Shown here one piece after another: positions 8,499 to 18,205 of a stretch of 64,000 nucleotides of DNA. The DNA is from Pseudomonas oryzihabitans (lineage in GTDB: Bacteria; Pseudomonadota; Gammaproteobacteria; Pseudomonadales; Pseudomonadaceae): positions 1,206,001-1,270,000 of the forward strand of contig NZ_CP021645.1 of assembly GCF_006384975.1 (NCBI RefSeq). Reading direction: 5' to 3'. Both the position numbers and the translations under genes were made by a program. Position 1 is the stretch's first letter. Every line of letters starts with the position of its first letter. The notes beneath the pieces were generated by a model. That model saw nothing but the letters and a program-made list of their open reading frames with translations. It did no database searches and had not been told where the DNA came from.

Positions 8499-9608
8499 GT
8501 GGCCATCCACCCTATCGAAGCGCTCATCGAGGATTTTCGTGCCGGCAAGATGGTCATCCTGGTGGATGACGAGGACCGCGAGAACGAAGGCGACATCCTC
8601 ATCGCCGCGGACGCCTGCACGCCCGACGCCATCAGCTTCATGGCCCGGGAAGGTCGGGGCCTGATCTGCCTGACCCTTACCGAAGAGCGCTGTCGGCAGC
8701 TCAACCTGATGCAGATGGTCAGCGACAACGGCACCGTACACGGCACGGCTTTCACGGTCTCCATCGAGGCGGCCAGCGGGATTTCCACCGGTATCTCGGC
8801 CGCCGATCGGGCCCGCACCATCGCCGCCGCCGTGGCGCCCGGCGCCACCCCGCGCGACCTGGTGCAGCCCGGCCACATCTTTCCCCTGCGTGCCCGCGAC
8901 GGCGGCGTGCTGACCCGTGCCGGTCATACCGAGGCCGGTTGCGACCTGGCTCGGCTGGCGGGTCGCGATCCATCCGCGGTGATCGTCGAGGTGATGAACG
9001 ACGACGGCAGCATGGCCCGCCGGCCGGACCTGGAGCGCTTCGGCGAACGCCACGGCATCAAGCTGGGCACCATCGCCGACCTCATCCATTACCGACTGCG
9101 CACCGAGCACACCGTGGTCCGCATCGGCGAGAGCGAACTGCCCACGGTGCACGGCACCTTCCGCCTGCTCACCTACGAAGACCGCATCGAAGGCGGCGTC
9201 CACCTGGCCATGGTCATGGGCGCTATCGACCGCGAGACGCCAACGCTGGTACGGGTGCACGCCCTGGACCCACTGCGCGACCTGGTCGGTGCCGAGTACA
9301 GCGGTCCCCCCAGCTGGACCCTCTGGGGCGCCTTGCAAAAAGTCGCCGAGGAAGGCCACGGCATCGTCGTGGTGCTGGCGAACCACGAATCGTCCCAGGC
9401 TTTACTGGCACGGGTCCCCTCGCTAACCCAGCCCAGGCGGCTGTTCGAGCGCTCCCAATCGCGCATCTATGCCGAGGTAGGGACGGGGGCGCAGATCCTG
9501 CAAGACCTTGGCGTCGGACGCATTCGCCATCTCGGTCTGCCGCTGCGCTATGCCGGCCTGACCGGCTACGAGCTGGAGATCGTCGAGACACTGCCTTTCA
9601 CCGGTTGA
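8499..9608 (+). CDS. ribBX: RibBX-type protein: 3,4-dihydroxy-2-butanone-4-phosphate synthase with degenerate GTP cyclohydrolase II domain
   Basis: The 369-residue protein starts at GTG after GTGAGGA. The first about 200 residues are a complete RibB domain ([16 protein letters not shown] and the late [12 protein letters not shown] motif). The C-terminal RibA-like half lacks the zinc-binding cysteines expected in the ECLTGD..RCDCG region, reading [17 protein letters not shown] instead. It is therefore probably active only in forming the four-carbon riboflavin precursor, like the RibBX hybrids known from proteobacteria. Its place in a flavin-monooxygenase regulon with a shared operator suggests inducible flavin supply. 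Confidence 0.88.
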   Translation: MAIHPIEALIEDFRAGKMVILVDDEDRENEGDILIAADACTPDAISFMAREGRGLICLTLTEERCRQLNLMQMVSDNGTVHGTAFTVSIEAASGISTGISAADRARTIAAAVAPGATPRDLVQPGHIFPLRARDGGVLTRAGHTEAGCDLARLAGRDPSAVIVEVMNDDGSMARRPDLERFGERHGIKLGTIADLIHYRLRTEHTVVRIGESELPTVHGTFRLLTYEDRIEGGVHLAMVMGAIDRETPTLVRVHALDPLRDLVGAEYSGPPSWTLWGALQKVAEEGHGIVVVLANHESSQALLARVPSLTQPRRLFERSQSRIYAEVGTGAQILQDLGVGRIRHLGLPLRYAGLTGYELEIVETLPFTG

Positions 9609-9644
9609 AGGCCATTCGCCGCGGGGGAAGGCTTGCAAAAGGTT

Positions 9645-9654
9645 TGGAATACCA
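9645..9654. promoter_or_regulatory. GntR operator candidate 5
   Basis: TGGAATACCA, one mismatch from the perfect palindrome, lies 37 bp after the RibBX stop and about 145 bp before the substrate-binding-protein start, where a promoter for the ABC importer is expected. Confidence 0.55.
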
Positions 9655-9797
9655 TAATATCGAATTACGCCACGGCCTGCAGTAGACGGGCCGACAGAAC
9701 AAGTCAAGGTCTCTACTTTCTGGTCTCTGGCCGCACTGCTCTTAAAACGGACAAGGCACCCACGCCATGTCGATCCAATAACAGAGAGGGCATTACG

Positions 9798-10820
9798 ATG
9801 TCGTTGAAGCGCAAAGTCATAGCCGTAGCAGTCGCCGGTCTGCTGACCACCCTGGGCGTTCAGGCCCAGGCGGAAAGCATCACCTTCACCAGCTGGGGCG
9901 GCACCACCCAGGATGCTCAGAAGAAGGCCTGGGCCGAACCCTTCACCCAGCAGACCGGTATCCAGGTGGTGCAAGACGGCCCCACCGACTACGGCAAGCT
10001 GCAGGCCATGGTGCAAAGCGGCAACGTGCAGTGGGACGTCGTGGATGTCGAGGCGGATTTCGCCCTGCGCGCCGCCCAGATGGGCCTGCTCGAACCGCTG
10101 GACTTCAAGACCATCGACCGTAGCAAGATCGATCCGCGCTTCGTCAACGACCACGCGCTGGGCTCCTTCTTCTTCTCCTTCGTGCTCGGCTACAACCAGG
10201 GCAAGCTAGGCAGCAAGCAGCCACAGGATTGGTCGGCGCTGTTCGATACCACCACCTATCCCGGCAAGCGTGCCCTCTACAAATGGCCGAGCCCTGGCGT
10301 CCTGGAGCTGGCCCTGCTGGCCGACGGCGTGCCCAAGGACAAGCTCTATCCGCTGGACCTGGACCGGGCCTTCAAGAAGCTCGACACCATCAAGAAGGAC
10401 ATCGTCTGGTGGGGTAGCGGCGCCCAATCCCAGCAGCTGCTGGCCTCCGGCGAAGCGACCCTCGGCCAGTTCTGGAACGGTCGGATCTATGCCCTGCAAC
10501 AGGACGGCGCGCCGGTCGGCGTGAGCTGGAAACAGAATCTGATCATGGCCGACATGCTGGTGGTACCCAAGGGCACCAAGCACAAGGACGCCGCCATGAA
10601 GTTCATCGCCGAGGCCACCAGCCCGAGCGGGCAGGCCAATTTCGACAACCTCACCGCCTATGCGCCGGTGAACGTCGACAGCGTCGCCAAGCTGTCGCCG
10701 GACCTGGCCAAGAACCTGCCCACGGCTTACGCCAGTGAGCAGGTGAGCCTGAACTTCGCCTACTGGGCACAGCATGGCAGCGAGATCGCCACTCGCTGGA
10801 ACGAATGGCTGGTGAAATGA
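9798..10820 (+). CDS. ABC transporter periplasmic substrate-binding protein (PotD-like)
   Basis: The 340-residue protein has an N-terminal signal peptide with cleavage probably after AQA (residue 25). The mature part begins ESITFTSWGGTTQDAQKKAW, characteristic of the SBP_bac_8 spermidine/putrescine-like class. The start ATG follows GAGAGGG. It is the first gene of a complete binding protein/permease/permease/ATPase importer. PotD-like proteins bind polyamines but also many other amines and organic acids, so the ligand is open; the shared operator suggests it imports the monooxygenase pathway substrate. Confidence 0.9.
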   Translation: MSLKRKVIAVAVAGLLTTLGVQAQAESITFTSWGGTTQDAQKKAWAEPFTQQTGIQVVQDGPTDYGKLQAMVQSGNVQWDVVDVEADFALRAAQMGLLEPLDFKTIDRSKIDPRFVNDHALGSFFFSFVLGYNQGKLGSKQPQDWSALFDTTTYPGKRALYKWPSPGVLELALLADGVPKDKLYPLDLDRAFKKLDTIKKDIVWWGSGAQSQQLLASGEATLGQFWNGRIYALQQDGAPVGVSWKQNLIMADMLVVPKGTKHKDAAMKFIAEATSPSGQANFDNLTAYAPVNVDSVAKLSPDLAKNLPTAYASEQVSLNFAYWAQHGSEIATRWNEWLVK

Positions 10821-10821
10821 C

Positions 10822-11748
10822 ATGGCGGCCCCAAGCTCCAGCCGGGCGGTGCTCGGCACCATGAGGGACAGGCAGCGCCAGGTGAGCGATCCGACCCGGA
10901 TGCGGGGTGAAAGGGCCGTACGCTGGAAGGGGGCGGGTCAGCTCGTCCCCGCCCTGCTGTTCCTTGGTGTGTTCTTCCTGCTCCCGCTCAGCGGCCTGCT
11001 CCTGCGTGGGTTTCTCGATCCCACGCCAGGGCTGGAAAACTACCAGACCCTGTTCGCCAACGGTGCCTATGCGCAGGTGCTGTTCAACACCTTCGGCGTT
11101 GCCGCGCTGGTGACCCTGTTCAGCGTGCTCATCGGCTTTCCATTGGCCTGGACCATCACCCTGATGCCCCGCGGCTGGGGCCGGATACTCTTCAACATCG
11201 TGCTGCTGTCGATGTGGACCAGTCTGCTGGCGCGTACCTATGCCTGGCTGGTGCTGCTGCAGGGTTCGGGCGTGATCAACAAGCTGCTGTTGGCGACCGG
11301 CCTGATCGACCAACCCCTGGAGCTGGTCAACAACCTCACCGGGGTGGTGATCGGCATGACCTACATCATGATCCCCTTCATCGTGCTGCCGCTGCAGGCG
11401 ACGCTACAGGCCATGGACCCCATGGTGCTGCAGGCGGGTGCCATTTGCGGCGCCAGCCCCTGGACCAACTTCCGCAAGGTGTTCCTGCCCATGTGCCGCT
11501 CGGGCCTGGGTTCGGGCGCGCTGATGGTGTTCGTCATGTCGCTCGGCTACTACGTCACCCCTGCGCTGCTCGGCGGGGCGCAGAACATGATGTTGCCGGA
11601 ATTCATCATCCAGCAGGTGCAGTCGTTCCTGAACTGGGGACTGGCCAGCGCCGCGGCGGCCTTGCTGATCGTCATCGCCCTGCTGCTGTTCGCCCTCTAT
11701 CTCAGGTTGCAACCGGAATCCCCGGTCGATCCCCAGAACGCGAGGTGA
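10822..11748 (+). CDS. ABC transporter permease (PotB-like)
   Basis: A 308-residue inner-membrane permease with about six membrane helices and the BPD_transp_1 EAA-type loop (GAICGASPWTNFRKVFLP). It starts 1 bp after the binding-protein stop. The first about 30 residues are polar and unusually long, so a later start at 10861 is possible. It pairs with the permease at 11752. Confidence 0.9.
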   Translation: MAAPSSSRAVLGTMRDRQRQVSDPTRMRGERAVRWKGAGQLVPALLFLGVFFLLPLSGLLLRGFLDPTPGLENYQTLFANGAYAQVLFNTFGVAALVTLFSVLIGFPLAWTITLMPRGWGRILFNIVLLSMWTSLLARTYAWLVLLQGSGVINKLLLATGLIDQPLELVNNLTGVVIGMTYIMIPFIVLPLQATLQAMDPMVLQAGAICGASPWTNFRKVFLPMCRSGLGSGALMVFVMSLGYYVTPALLGGAQNMMLPEFIIQQVQSFLNWGLASAAAALLIVIALLLFALYLRLQPESPVDPQNAR

Positions 11749-11751
11749 CCC

Positions 11752-12561
11752 ATGCTGCTGACTCCCAATGCCATCGGCTGGCGCCTGCGTGGTGGCCTGC
11801 TACTGGTCACCGGTGCCATCGCCGCGGTTCTGCTGCTACCCATCGTCTTCATCGTGCTGCTGTCGTTCGGCTCGTCGCAGTGGCTGATCTTCCCGCCGCC
11901 GGGCTGGACACTGAAGTGGTACCAGCAATTCTTCTCCAACCCGGAATGGATGGAGGCCGGGCTGACCAGCCTCAAGGTGGCGCTGCTGACCACCCTGGTC
12001 TCGGTAGCCCTGGCGCTGCCCTGCGCCTTCGCCCTGGTACGCGGCAAGTTTCCCGGGCGCAAGACGCTCTATGCGCTCTTCACCCTGCCGATGATCGTGC
12101 CGCTGGTGGTGATCGCCGTGGCCATCTATGCGCTGTTCCTGCGGCTGGGCTACACCGGCACCCTGCTGGCCTTCGTGGTCAGCCACGTGATCGTCGCCCT
12201 GCCCTTCACCCTGATCGCCGTCATCAACTCGCTCAAGCTGTTCGATCAGTCCATCGAGGACGCCGCGGTCATTTGCGGCGCCTCGCGCCTGCAGGCCATC
12301 TACCGGGTGACCCTACCAGGCATCTGGCCAGGGGTATTCGCCGGGGCGCTGTTCGCCTTCCTGGTGTCCTGGGATGAGGTGGTGCTCAGCGTGATGATGG
12401 CCAGCCCCACGCTGCAGACCCTGCCGGTGAAGATGTGGGCGACGCTGCGTCAAGACCTGACGCCGGTGATCGCCGTGGCGTCGACGGTCCTGATCGGTCT
12501 TTCCCTGCTGGTGATGCTTGGCGCCGCCCTGCTGCGCCGCCGCCAACCCCATTCCCATTGA
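11752..12561 (+). CDS. ABC transporter permease (PotC-like)
   Basis: The 269-residue partner permease has six predicted membrane segments and the EAA loop (DAAVICGASRLQAIYRVTLP). It is 3 bp after the previous permease and 16 bp before the ATPase gene, so all four genes form one operon. Confidence 0.9.
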   Translation: MLLTPNAIGWRLRGGLLLVTGAIAAVLLLPIVFIVLLSFGSSQWLIFPPPGWTLKWYQQFFSNPEWMEAGLTSLKVALLTTLVSVALALPCAFALVRGKFPGRKTLYALFTLPMIVPLVVIAVAIYALFLRLGYTGTLLAFVVSHVIVALPFTLIAVINSLKLFDQSIEDAAVICGASRLQAIYRVTLPGIWPGVFAGALFAFLVSWDEVVLSVMMASPTLQTLPVKMWATLRQDLTPVIAVASTVLIGLSLLVMLGAALLRRRQPHSH

Positions 12562-12577
12562 TGCCCGGAGACCTGCC

Positions 12578-13720
<1,143 letters not shown>

Positions 13721-14279
13721 CAATCCAGGGGGCGGCAGCACGTCGTCCCCGCCTTCCTCGCGCTGCTCGATCTACCTCATCCCCTTCTCGCCGCTAGGCC
13801 TGCACCGAGACACGCGGGCCTGCTATGGACCGCGTCGGCTCCATCGCCGTTTTTTTCGCCTCATGTCGATTTCCGACCCAAAGCTGTCCTTGCCTGCGGG
13901 CAGCCACCAGCCAGAAGTAGCCGCGAGCGCCCTATCAATCCCACCACCCTCAAGGTGGGCAGTGCGATCGGAAAGGCAATATCGGCGAGTATTTACACTG
14001 CACTCGTCGGTGATGTCGGGCAAGGGTGTAAACCTGCGGACTTAAGGCGCTTGAGACAGAAACAGAAGCCGTGGTGCTCCCAGTACTAGATTTTCACGCG
14101 ATTGCGCGACTTGGTAAGGAGCAGGTATAGGATGGGGTGAACACGGCATCGTTGTTGTCCAGTGAAAAACCCAGCCGCCTAGCAGGGCGAGATGTAGTTA
14201 ATCTACTTTTTAACTATCCGAGTGCCATGACGCTTGGCCTTTGATACTCTTGTATCACGACCCATAAAAGGACGAGACC
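13721..14279. other. Intergenic junction with the Septu island
   Basis: No gene is supported. The stretch marks the change from high-GC core DNA to the AT-rich defence genes. It contains a repeat-like segment (13872-13925) with an imperfect second copy at 17477-17530, and the promoter region of ptuA, with AAAGGA just before the GTG start. Confidence 0.4.
13872..13925. repeat. Dispersed intergenic repeat, copy 1
   Basis: Begins TCCGACCCAAAGCTG and continues with an imperfect match to 17477-17530. The two copies flank the Septu genes and the recombinase remnant in direct orientation. A more degenerate relative may lie near 19386-19460. Confidence 0.45.
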
Positions 14280-15524
14280 GTGAGTGATTTTTTTATTGAG
14301 CGTGTATACGCAAAAAACTATCGACAATTTTCTACGCTTGATGTCACATTCAATCGAGGCTTTAACTTTATCACCGGGCCAAATGGTTCTGGAAAAACCT
14401 CAATACTCGCCTGTATTGCACATTGCCTTCACCATAGTACTTTCAACTACTCGCGATTTAAAGAGAATGTAGAGTTCTGGACAGATCTCGCCATGCCTGA
14501 AGGAAAGTACCGAATTGGAATGGGAGCTGGCAGCATAAGCCCAATGGGGTACCGGAAGAATCAGTTAACATCATGGACAAGCCCACCCCTAGAGGATGAT
14601 AGACACTCAATAAGCACGAGCAACATTAAAAATATAGAAGAATTTTGCCCTTTATTCATCGGTTCAAACCGAAACATAAAGTATACAAAAATTGATGGAA
14701 TGCAACGCGAAGCTACGCAGGATGAACGCAGCAACTATTACACCTCGAGGTCACTGAACTCGCTTTATGGGGAAAATCAAGAGCCCATAAAGCAGTGGCT
14801 CATTAACCGATACTTCATCATTGACAAAGAATGGGCGCAGGTAGAAAAAGAGAACTGGAACCATCTTATAACATCACTCCCACACCTGGGCCCATTTAAC
14901 AGTGACTTAAAATACATAAAGACTGAGCGAGATCTTGAGCCAATCTTCTCAATTTATGGTGAGGAATGTTACCTCGAAGAACTTTCATCAGGTTTTCAAG
15001 CCGTTCTTTATATTGTTATTAACATTTTTGAGTGGATCGAATCCACTAAGCCAGAGGGGAAGCGGGTAGCCTCAAAAGCTTTCGGGACTGTCCTCATTGA
15101 CGAGCTAGATATCCACCTTCATCCAGAGTGGCAACTCACGCTCAGAAAGGGCTTAAAAATAATATTTCCTAACTTGCAGTTCATCGTCACAACACACTCC
15201 CCGCACCTATTGGCCTCTGCTGAAAGCGGAGAAACTATTATTTTGCCGAGAGAACACGGGCAAAAAGATTATATTATTAAGCCAACGAGACAGAAGTTCT
15301 CCGGGTGGAATACCGATCAAATATTATCAGACGTTATGGACGTCAAAAGCCTAGCCAACAAAGATTACGAGCAAGCAATCCATAGAGCCTTCACGGCAAT
15401 CGAGCAAAATTCGGCAGATCACCTTGAGCAGGAAATTCAAACGCTTGCAAAAATCTCCCACCCAGACGATAGCATAGTGACTGTTTTAACTACCAGACTA
15501 GCTGCAATGAAGGTGAAAGGATGA
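14280..15524 (+). CDS. ptuA: Septu system ATPase PtuA
   Basis: The 414-residue AAA/ABC-type ATPase has Walker A GPNGSGKT (33-40), an ABC-like signature LSSG (from 235), Walker B VLIDELD (Asp274-Glu275) and a late THSPHLLAS switch histidine. The start is GTG with AAAGGA upstream. It overlaps an HNH nuclease gene in ATGA, the defining PtuA-PtuB pair of type I Septu anti-phage systems. PtuA forms a complex with PtuB and is thought to gate its nuclease according to nucleotide state. Codon use is markedly AT-rich relative to neighbours, typical of acquired defence genes. Confidence 0.85.
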   Translation: MSDFFIERVYAKNYRQFSTLDVTFNRGFNFITGPNGSGKTSILACIAHCLHHSTFNYSRFKENVEFWTDLAMPEGKYRIGMGAGSISPMGYRKNQLTSWTSPPLEDDRHSISTSNIKNIEEFCPLFIGSNRNIKYTKIDGMQREATQDERSNYYTSRSLNSLYGENQEPIKQWLINRYFIIDKEWAQVEKENWNHLITSLPHLGPFNSDLKYIKTERDLEPIFSIYGEECYLEELSSGFQAVLYIVINIFEWIESTKPEGKRVASKAFGTVLIDELDIHLHPEWQLTLRKGLKIIFPNLQFIVTTHSPHLLASAESGETIILPREHGQKDYIIKPTRQKFSGWNTDQILSDVMDVKSLANKDYEQAIHRAFTAIEQNSADHLEQEIQTLAKISHPDDSIVTVLTTRLAAMKVKG

Positions 15525-16273
15525 TCAAACTGGAACGCCCTCCGAAGCCAGCCATCCTAGTAGACAAAGAGCAGGAGTGGCTCGAACCGTTTTTAGCAGC
15601 GTTAGATCAGTATGGTAACTACAAGAAGATTCCAAAAGAAGAAAAAGACAAGCTGACTGGCCACTATCGACATGACCAGATTAAGCAAGCGCTCTTTCCG
15701 AGCTCATTTTTTAAATGCGCATTCTGCGAAGGGAAACCGCAAGAGAACGGAAACATAGAGGTAGAGCATTTCTTTCCGAAATCTCTTTACCCCGAAAAAA
15801 TATTTAGTTGGGAAAATCTTCTACCCGCGTGTCGAAAATGCAACGACTCCAAACTGGTGCATGACACAGGTCACGAGCCGATAGTCAACCCCTATGATGA
15901 GGATCCGGACGACTACTTCCAGTATACCGATATTTTGATCAAGCCTTTCAATGAAAACAAAAAGGGGCATAGCACTATAGTAGTGTGCAGCCTAAATAGC
16001 GCTCGACTTATGAAGCCAAGAGCGGAAATATTAATAAGCCTTCACACATTCAGAAGTAATTTGCAGGAGGCATTAGAAGATCTAGATCTCCAAGTCACCT
16101 CAAAAAGAAAGCAGCATAAATTACGAAAAATCGCAGAGGCTATCGATATAATGGAGCAGCTCACGGAAAACAACAAAGCATACTCCGGGTATTGCAGGCA
16201 CTACTTGAAATCATGCAAAGTTTACCAGTCGGCGAAGAAAGTCATCGAAGATTTCACGCAGAGCGCTGATTAA
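15521..16273 (+). CDS. ptuB: Septu system HNH nuclease PtuB
   Basis: The 250-residue protein carries a zinc-braced HNH motif: Cys66-x2-Cys69, catalytic His83 in VEHFFPKS, Asn99, and Cys104-x2-Cys107 followed by NDSK. The C-terminal half is helical. It overlaps ptuA by 4 bp, implying coupled translation and a stoichiometric complex. In Septu, PtuB is the effector that degrades DNA on phage infection. The motif is intact, so the system may be functional. Confidence 0.87.
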   Translation: MIKLERPPKPAILVDKEQEWLEPFLAALDQYGNYKKIPKEEKDKLTGHYRHDQIKQALFPSSFFKCAFCEGKPQENGNIEVEHFFPKSLYPEKIFSWENLLPACRKCNDSKLVHDTGHEPIVNPYDEDPDDYFQYTDILIKPFNENKKGHSTIVVCSLNSARLMKPRAEILISLHTFRSNLQEALEDLDLQVTSKRKQHKLRKIAEAIDIMEQLTENNKAYSGYCRHYLKSCKVYQSAKKVIEDFTQSAD

Positions 16274-16947
16274 ATCTGGGTGAGTTTCAAGAAAGTCGTC
16301 CAGTACTTGAAATATGGGGATTAGGCGGCTTTCGTAGTTATACATGCAAATCAAAAGTGCTCTATGCCACTTGGAATGGCGCTCGTGTGCTTCTTTCTCC
16401 ACCTAAATTTCGACCTAAGCTGTCTCATTGTAAGATCCCAAGAACTTTAAGTTTAATTTTGCGCCGAATCTTGTAGCTGGTAGGTGACAATGCTCGACCT
16501 TTTCATCCGAGCCTAAAGAAAACGGCACATCGTGTTAATGACATAAAGCCTTCATGAGATCCTGCATTATCGATAGTAGCGCGGATTCTTATTTTCAAGA
16601 AATGATTAGAGAGCACCTTCAGACGTGCCGATGATCACTTTGGCGCTGACTGATGAAACTGCACAAGGTTTTGTATATCAATGGACGCCGCATCAATTTG
16701 GTAAATATAAATGTGGCTCGAGCACGCTCCCCCGGGCTTTGTTCCGTCAAAGCTGATCCGGCGCAAAGCAGATTGCTAATGCTTGAATTTGCCAAAAAAA
16801 GGCCTTTCAGCGGCATTTTGAGGTTAAAAGTGGTAAAAAAGGTGGCCGCTTCTGGCCGTTTCCGCCTCGGTGACCGGCTGAGGGGTCGGATAGCTCCATC
16901 CTATGGTCGGGCCCATGCTTGTACTCCCTCACTGAGGAGAACAAGCC
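16274..16947. other. Intergenic stretch, no recognised gene
   Basis: Several short open frames occur on both strands but none has a credible start, composition or family match. The last 60 bp lead into the recombinase pseudogene with a good ribosome-binding sequence (GAGGAGAACAAGCC). Confidence 0.4.
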
Positions 16948-17432
16948 ATGAAAGCGATAGCAGTCGTTAGCCACGAGCCTTGGAACAAGGGAAAGCTCGT
17001 TGGTCAGAAAGCCCCGCTTCGGATTAGGGATATCTGGGCTATCCGCGTCAGACTCCACCAGGGACCGTGATGCAGCTAAACTCATCGTCCGGTGCAGTTT
17101 GAGATCACAGAGCAGACACGCTCAGCGGTGGAGGCTTGGATACGCCATACCGAGCTTCGAAGCGAGAACTTCCTGTTCCCAAGTAGGCTTACCCACTCCG
17201 AGCATATTTCCACCTGACAGTACGCACGGATCGTCAAAGCCTGGGTGACAGCGATTGGTTTGGATCCGGCCTTGTACGGAACCCATACCCTGCGGCGAAC
17301 CAAGGCGTCGCTAATCTACCGCAGGACAAAGAACCTCAGGGCTGTACAGCTCTTACTGGGCCATACGAAGCTGGAAAGCACTGTCAGGTACTTGGCATCG
17401 AGGTAGACGATGCTCTGGAGATGGCCAGACAG
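16948..17432 (+). pseudogene. Tyrosine recombinase (phage-type integrase) remnant
   Basis: The N-terminus is intact (start 16948, KAIAVVSHEPWNKGKLVGQK), then a large internal part is missing and the frame is lost near residue 37. Homology resumes near 17090 (PVQFEITEQTRSAVEAWIRH) and runs through the catalytic GTHTLRRTKASLIYRRT and LLGHTKLESTVRYL segments. Further lesions are a stop inside HIST*QYARIVKAW and a one-base deletion just before GIEVDDALEMA. The family is a widespread short integrase of proteobacterial genomes and plasmids; it is not an integron IntI. It is a clear scar of past mobility beside the Septu genes and cassette array. Confidence 0.85.
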
Positions 17433-17763
17433 GGGTTTAGCCGCATGACTTGGCGACGGCTTCTGGGCCGTCGCTATCCGACCCAAAGCTGCCGTTGCCG
17501 TAGGGCAGCTAGCGGCCAAAAGCGGCCCCCTAGGGGAAGGTGGCTCGCCTCGTTACGTGCAGCAGTAACAGGCCAAAAAGAGGCCATGGACACGCTGCTA
17601 GCGACTTCGTAATCTCCATGCAGGCCCATGTCGCTTTTTCTCCCTGACTCATGTCGCGTTTCCACCGTAACTAGCACGCTGCTGAAGGGGTTGCCCATGG
17701 ACAAGGAACGTTATCAGACACAAGTTACGGAAAAAATTACCCCGCTTGTGTCGTCTACTTATA
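17433..17763. other. Intergenic stretch between recombinase remnant and cassette array
   Basis: Contains the second copy of the dispersed repeat (17477-17530) and a hairpin (GACACAAG at 17717-17724 with CTTGTGTC at 17745-17752) close to the first cassette. No gene is supported. Confidence 0.4.
17477..17530. repeat. Dispersed intergenic repeat, copy 2
   Basis: TCCGACCCAAAGCTG followed by an imperfect match to 13872-13925, in direct orientation. Together the copies bracket 3.6 kb holding ptuAB and the recombinase remnant. Confidence 0.45.
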
Positions 17764-17770
17764 GTTAGGT
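17717..17770 (+). other. Possible attC/att right-half site before cassette 1
   Basis: GTTAGGT at 17764-17770 fits the integron R' core GTTRRRY and lies 9 bp before the first cassette gene. A perfect 8-bp inverted repeat (17717-17752) lies upstream, but no convincing R'' core (RYYYAAC) is present, so this is either a decayed attC or a chance match. Confidence 0.35.
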
Positions 17771-17779
17771 CGCAAGAAA

Positions 17780-18106
17780 ATGAACCCAGCCCCACAAGCT
17801 CCAGGAAGGCAGCTAGCCCTATTTCGCTTAGCGGCAGTCGCTGCGCTTGTCTTCATAGTCAATAAAGCATTCATTGTACTAAATACCGGCCGCATTCAAA
17901 CAGCCAGCTCGCACATAAATTTCAATCTCAGCGAAGAGCATCTATGGGCAGGCTATTTATTTCTCTCAGTTTCAGCAGGAATTTTCGTGCTCCTGTTATT
18001 TATAAATCACGCCAAAAGAAGAAAATTTTCCACCATCGCCAAGGCACTAGGCTTTGCTTGGTTTGTGCCACTATCACTGGCCGTATGGCTGAACAGTGCA
18101 ACCTAA
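17780..18106 (+). CDS. Integron cassette protein 1, small membrane protein
   Basis: A 108-residue protein with three predicted membrane helices (about residues 14-34, 55-75 and 87-105) and a short basic loop HAKRRKF. I do not recognise a family. Its stop codon (18104-18106) sits inside the R'' core of the following attC site, the normal layout of an integron cassette gene. No strong Shine-Dalgarno is visible, also common in cassettes. Confidence 0.6.
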   Translation: MNPAPQAPGRQLALFRLAAVAALVFIVNKAFIVLNTGRIQTASSHINFNLSEEHLWAGYLFLSVSAGIFVLLLFINHAKRRKFSTIAKALGFAWFVPLSLAVWLNSAT

Positions 18107-18189
18107 TAATGCGCTCGACTATCGCTCACTTCGCTCGCTGGGCGTCCAAAAGCTGCGCTTTTGGACGCCCGTTAACCTAATCGTTAGGC
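18101..18189 (+). other. attC recombination site 1 (integron cassette)
   Basis: Ends with a perfect R' core GTTAGGC (18183-18189) and starts with ACCTAAT (18101-18107), a near-match to R''. The outer arms CCTAAtaAT and ATcgTTAGG pair. Between them lies a perfect 14-bp hairpin (GGGCGTCCAAAAGC / GCTTTTGGACGCCC, loop TGC), a long variable terminal stem. Confidence 0.7.
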
Positions 18190-18205
18190 CCACATGGGAG
18201 CTTCA

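Noticed and set aside
16653..16970. 105-codon plus-strand open frame before the recombinase remnant
   Set aside because: No Shine-Dalgarno, no recognisable family, and it runs into the pseudogene start in another frame.
16948..17432. Recombinase remnant considered as the integron integrase of the cassette array
   Set aside because: Its conserved segments (SHEPWNKGKLVGQ, THTLRRTKASLIYRRT) belong to another tyrosine-recombinase family, with no sign of the IntI-specific insertion.
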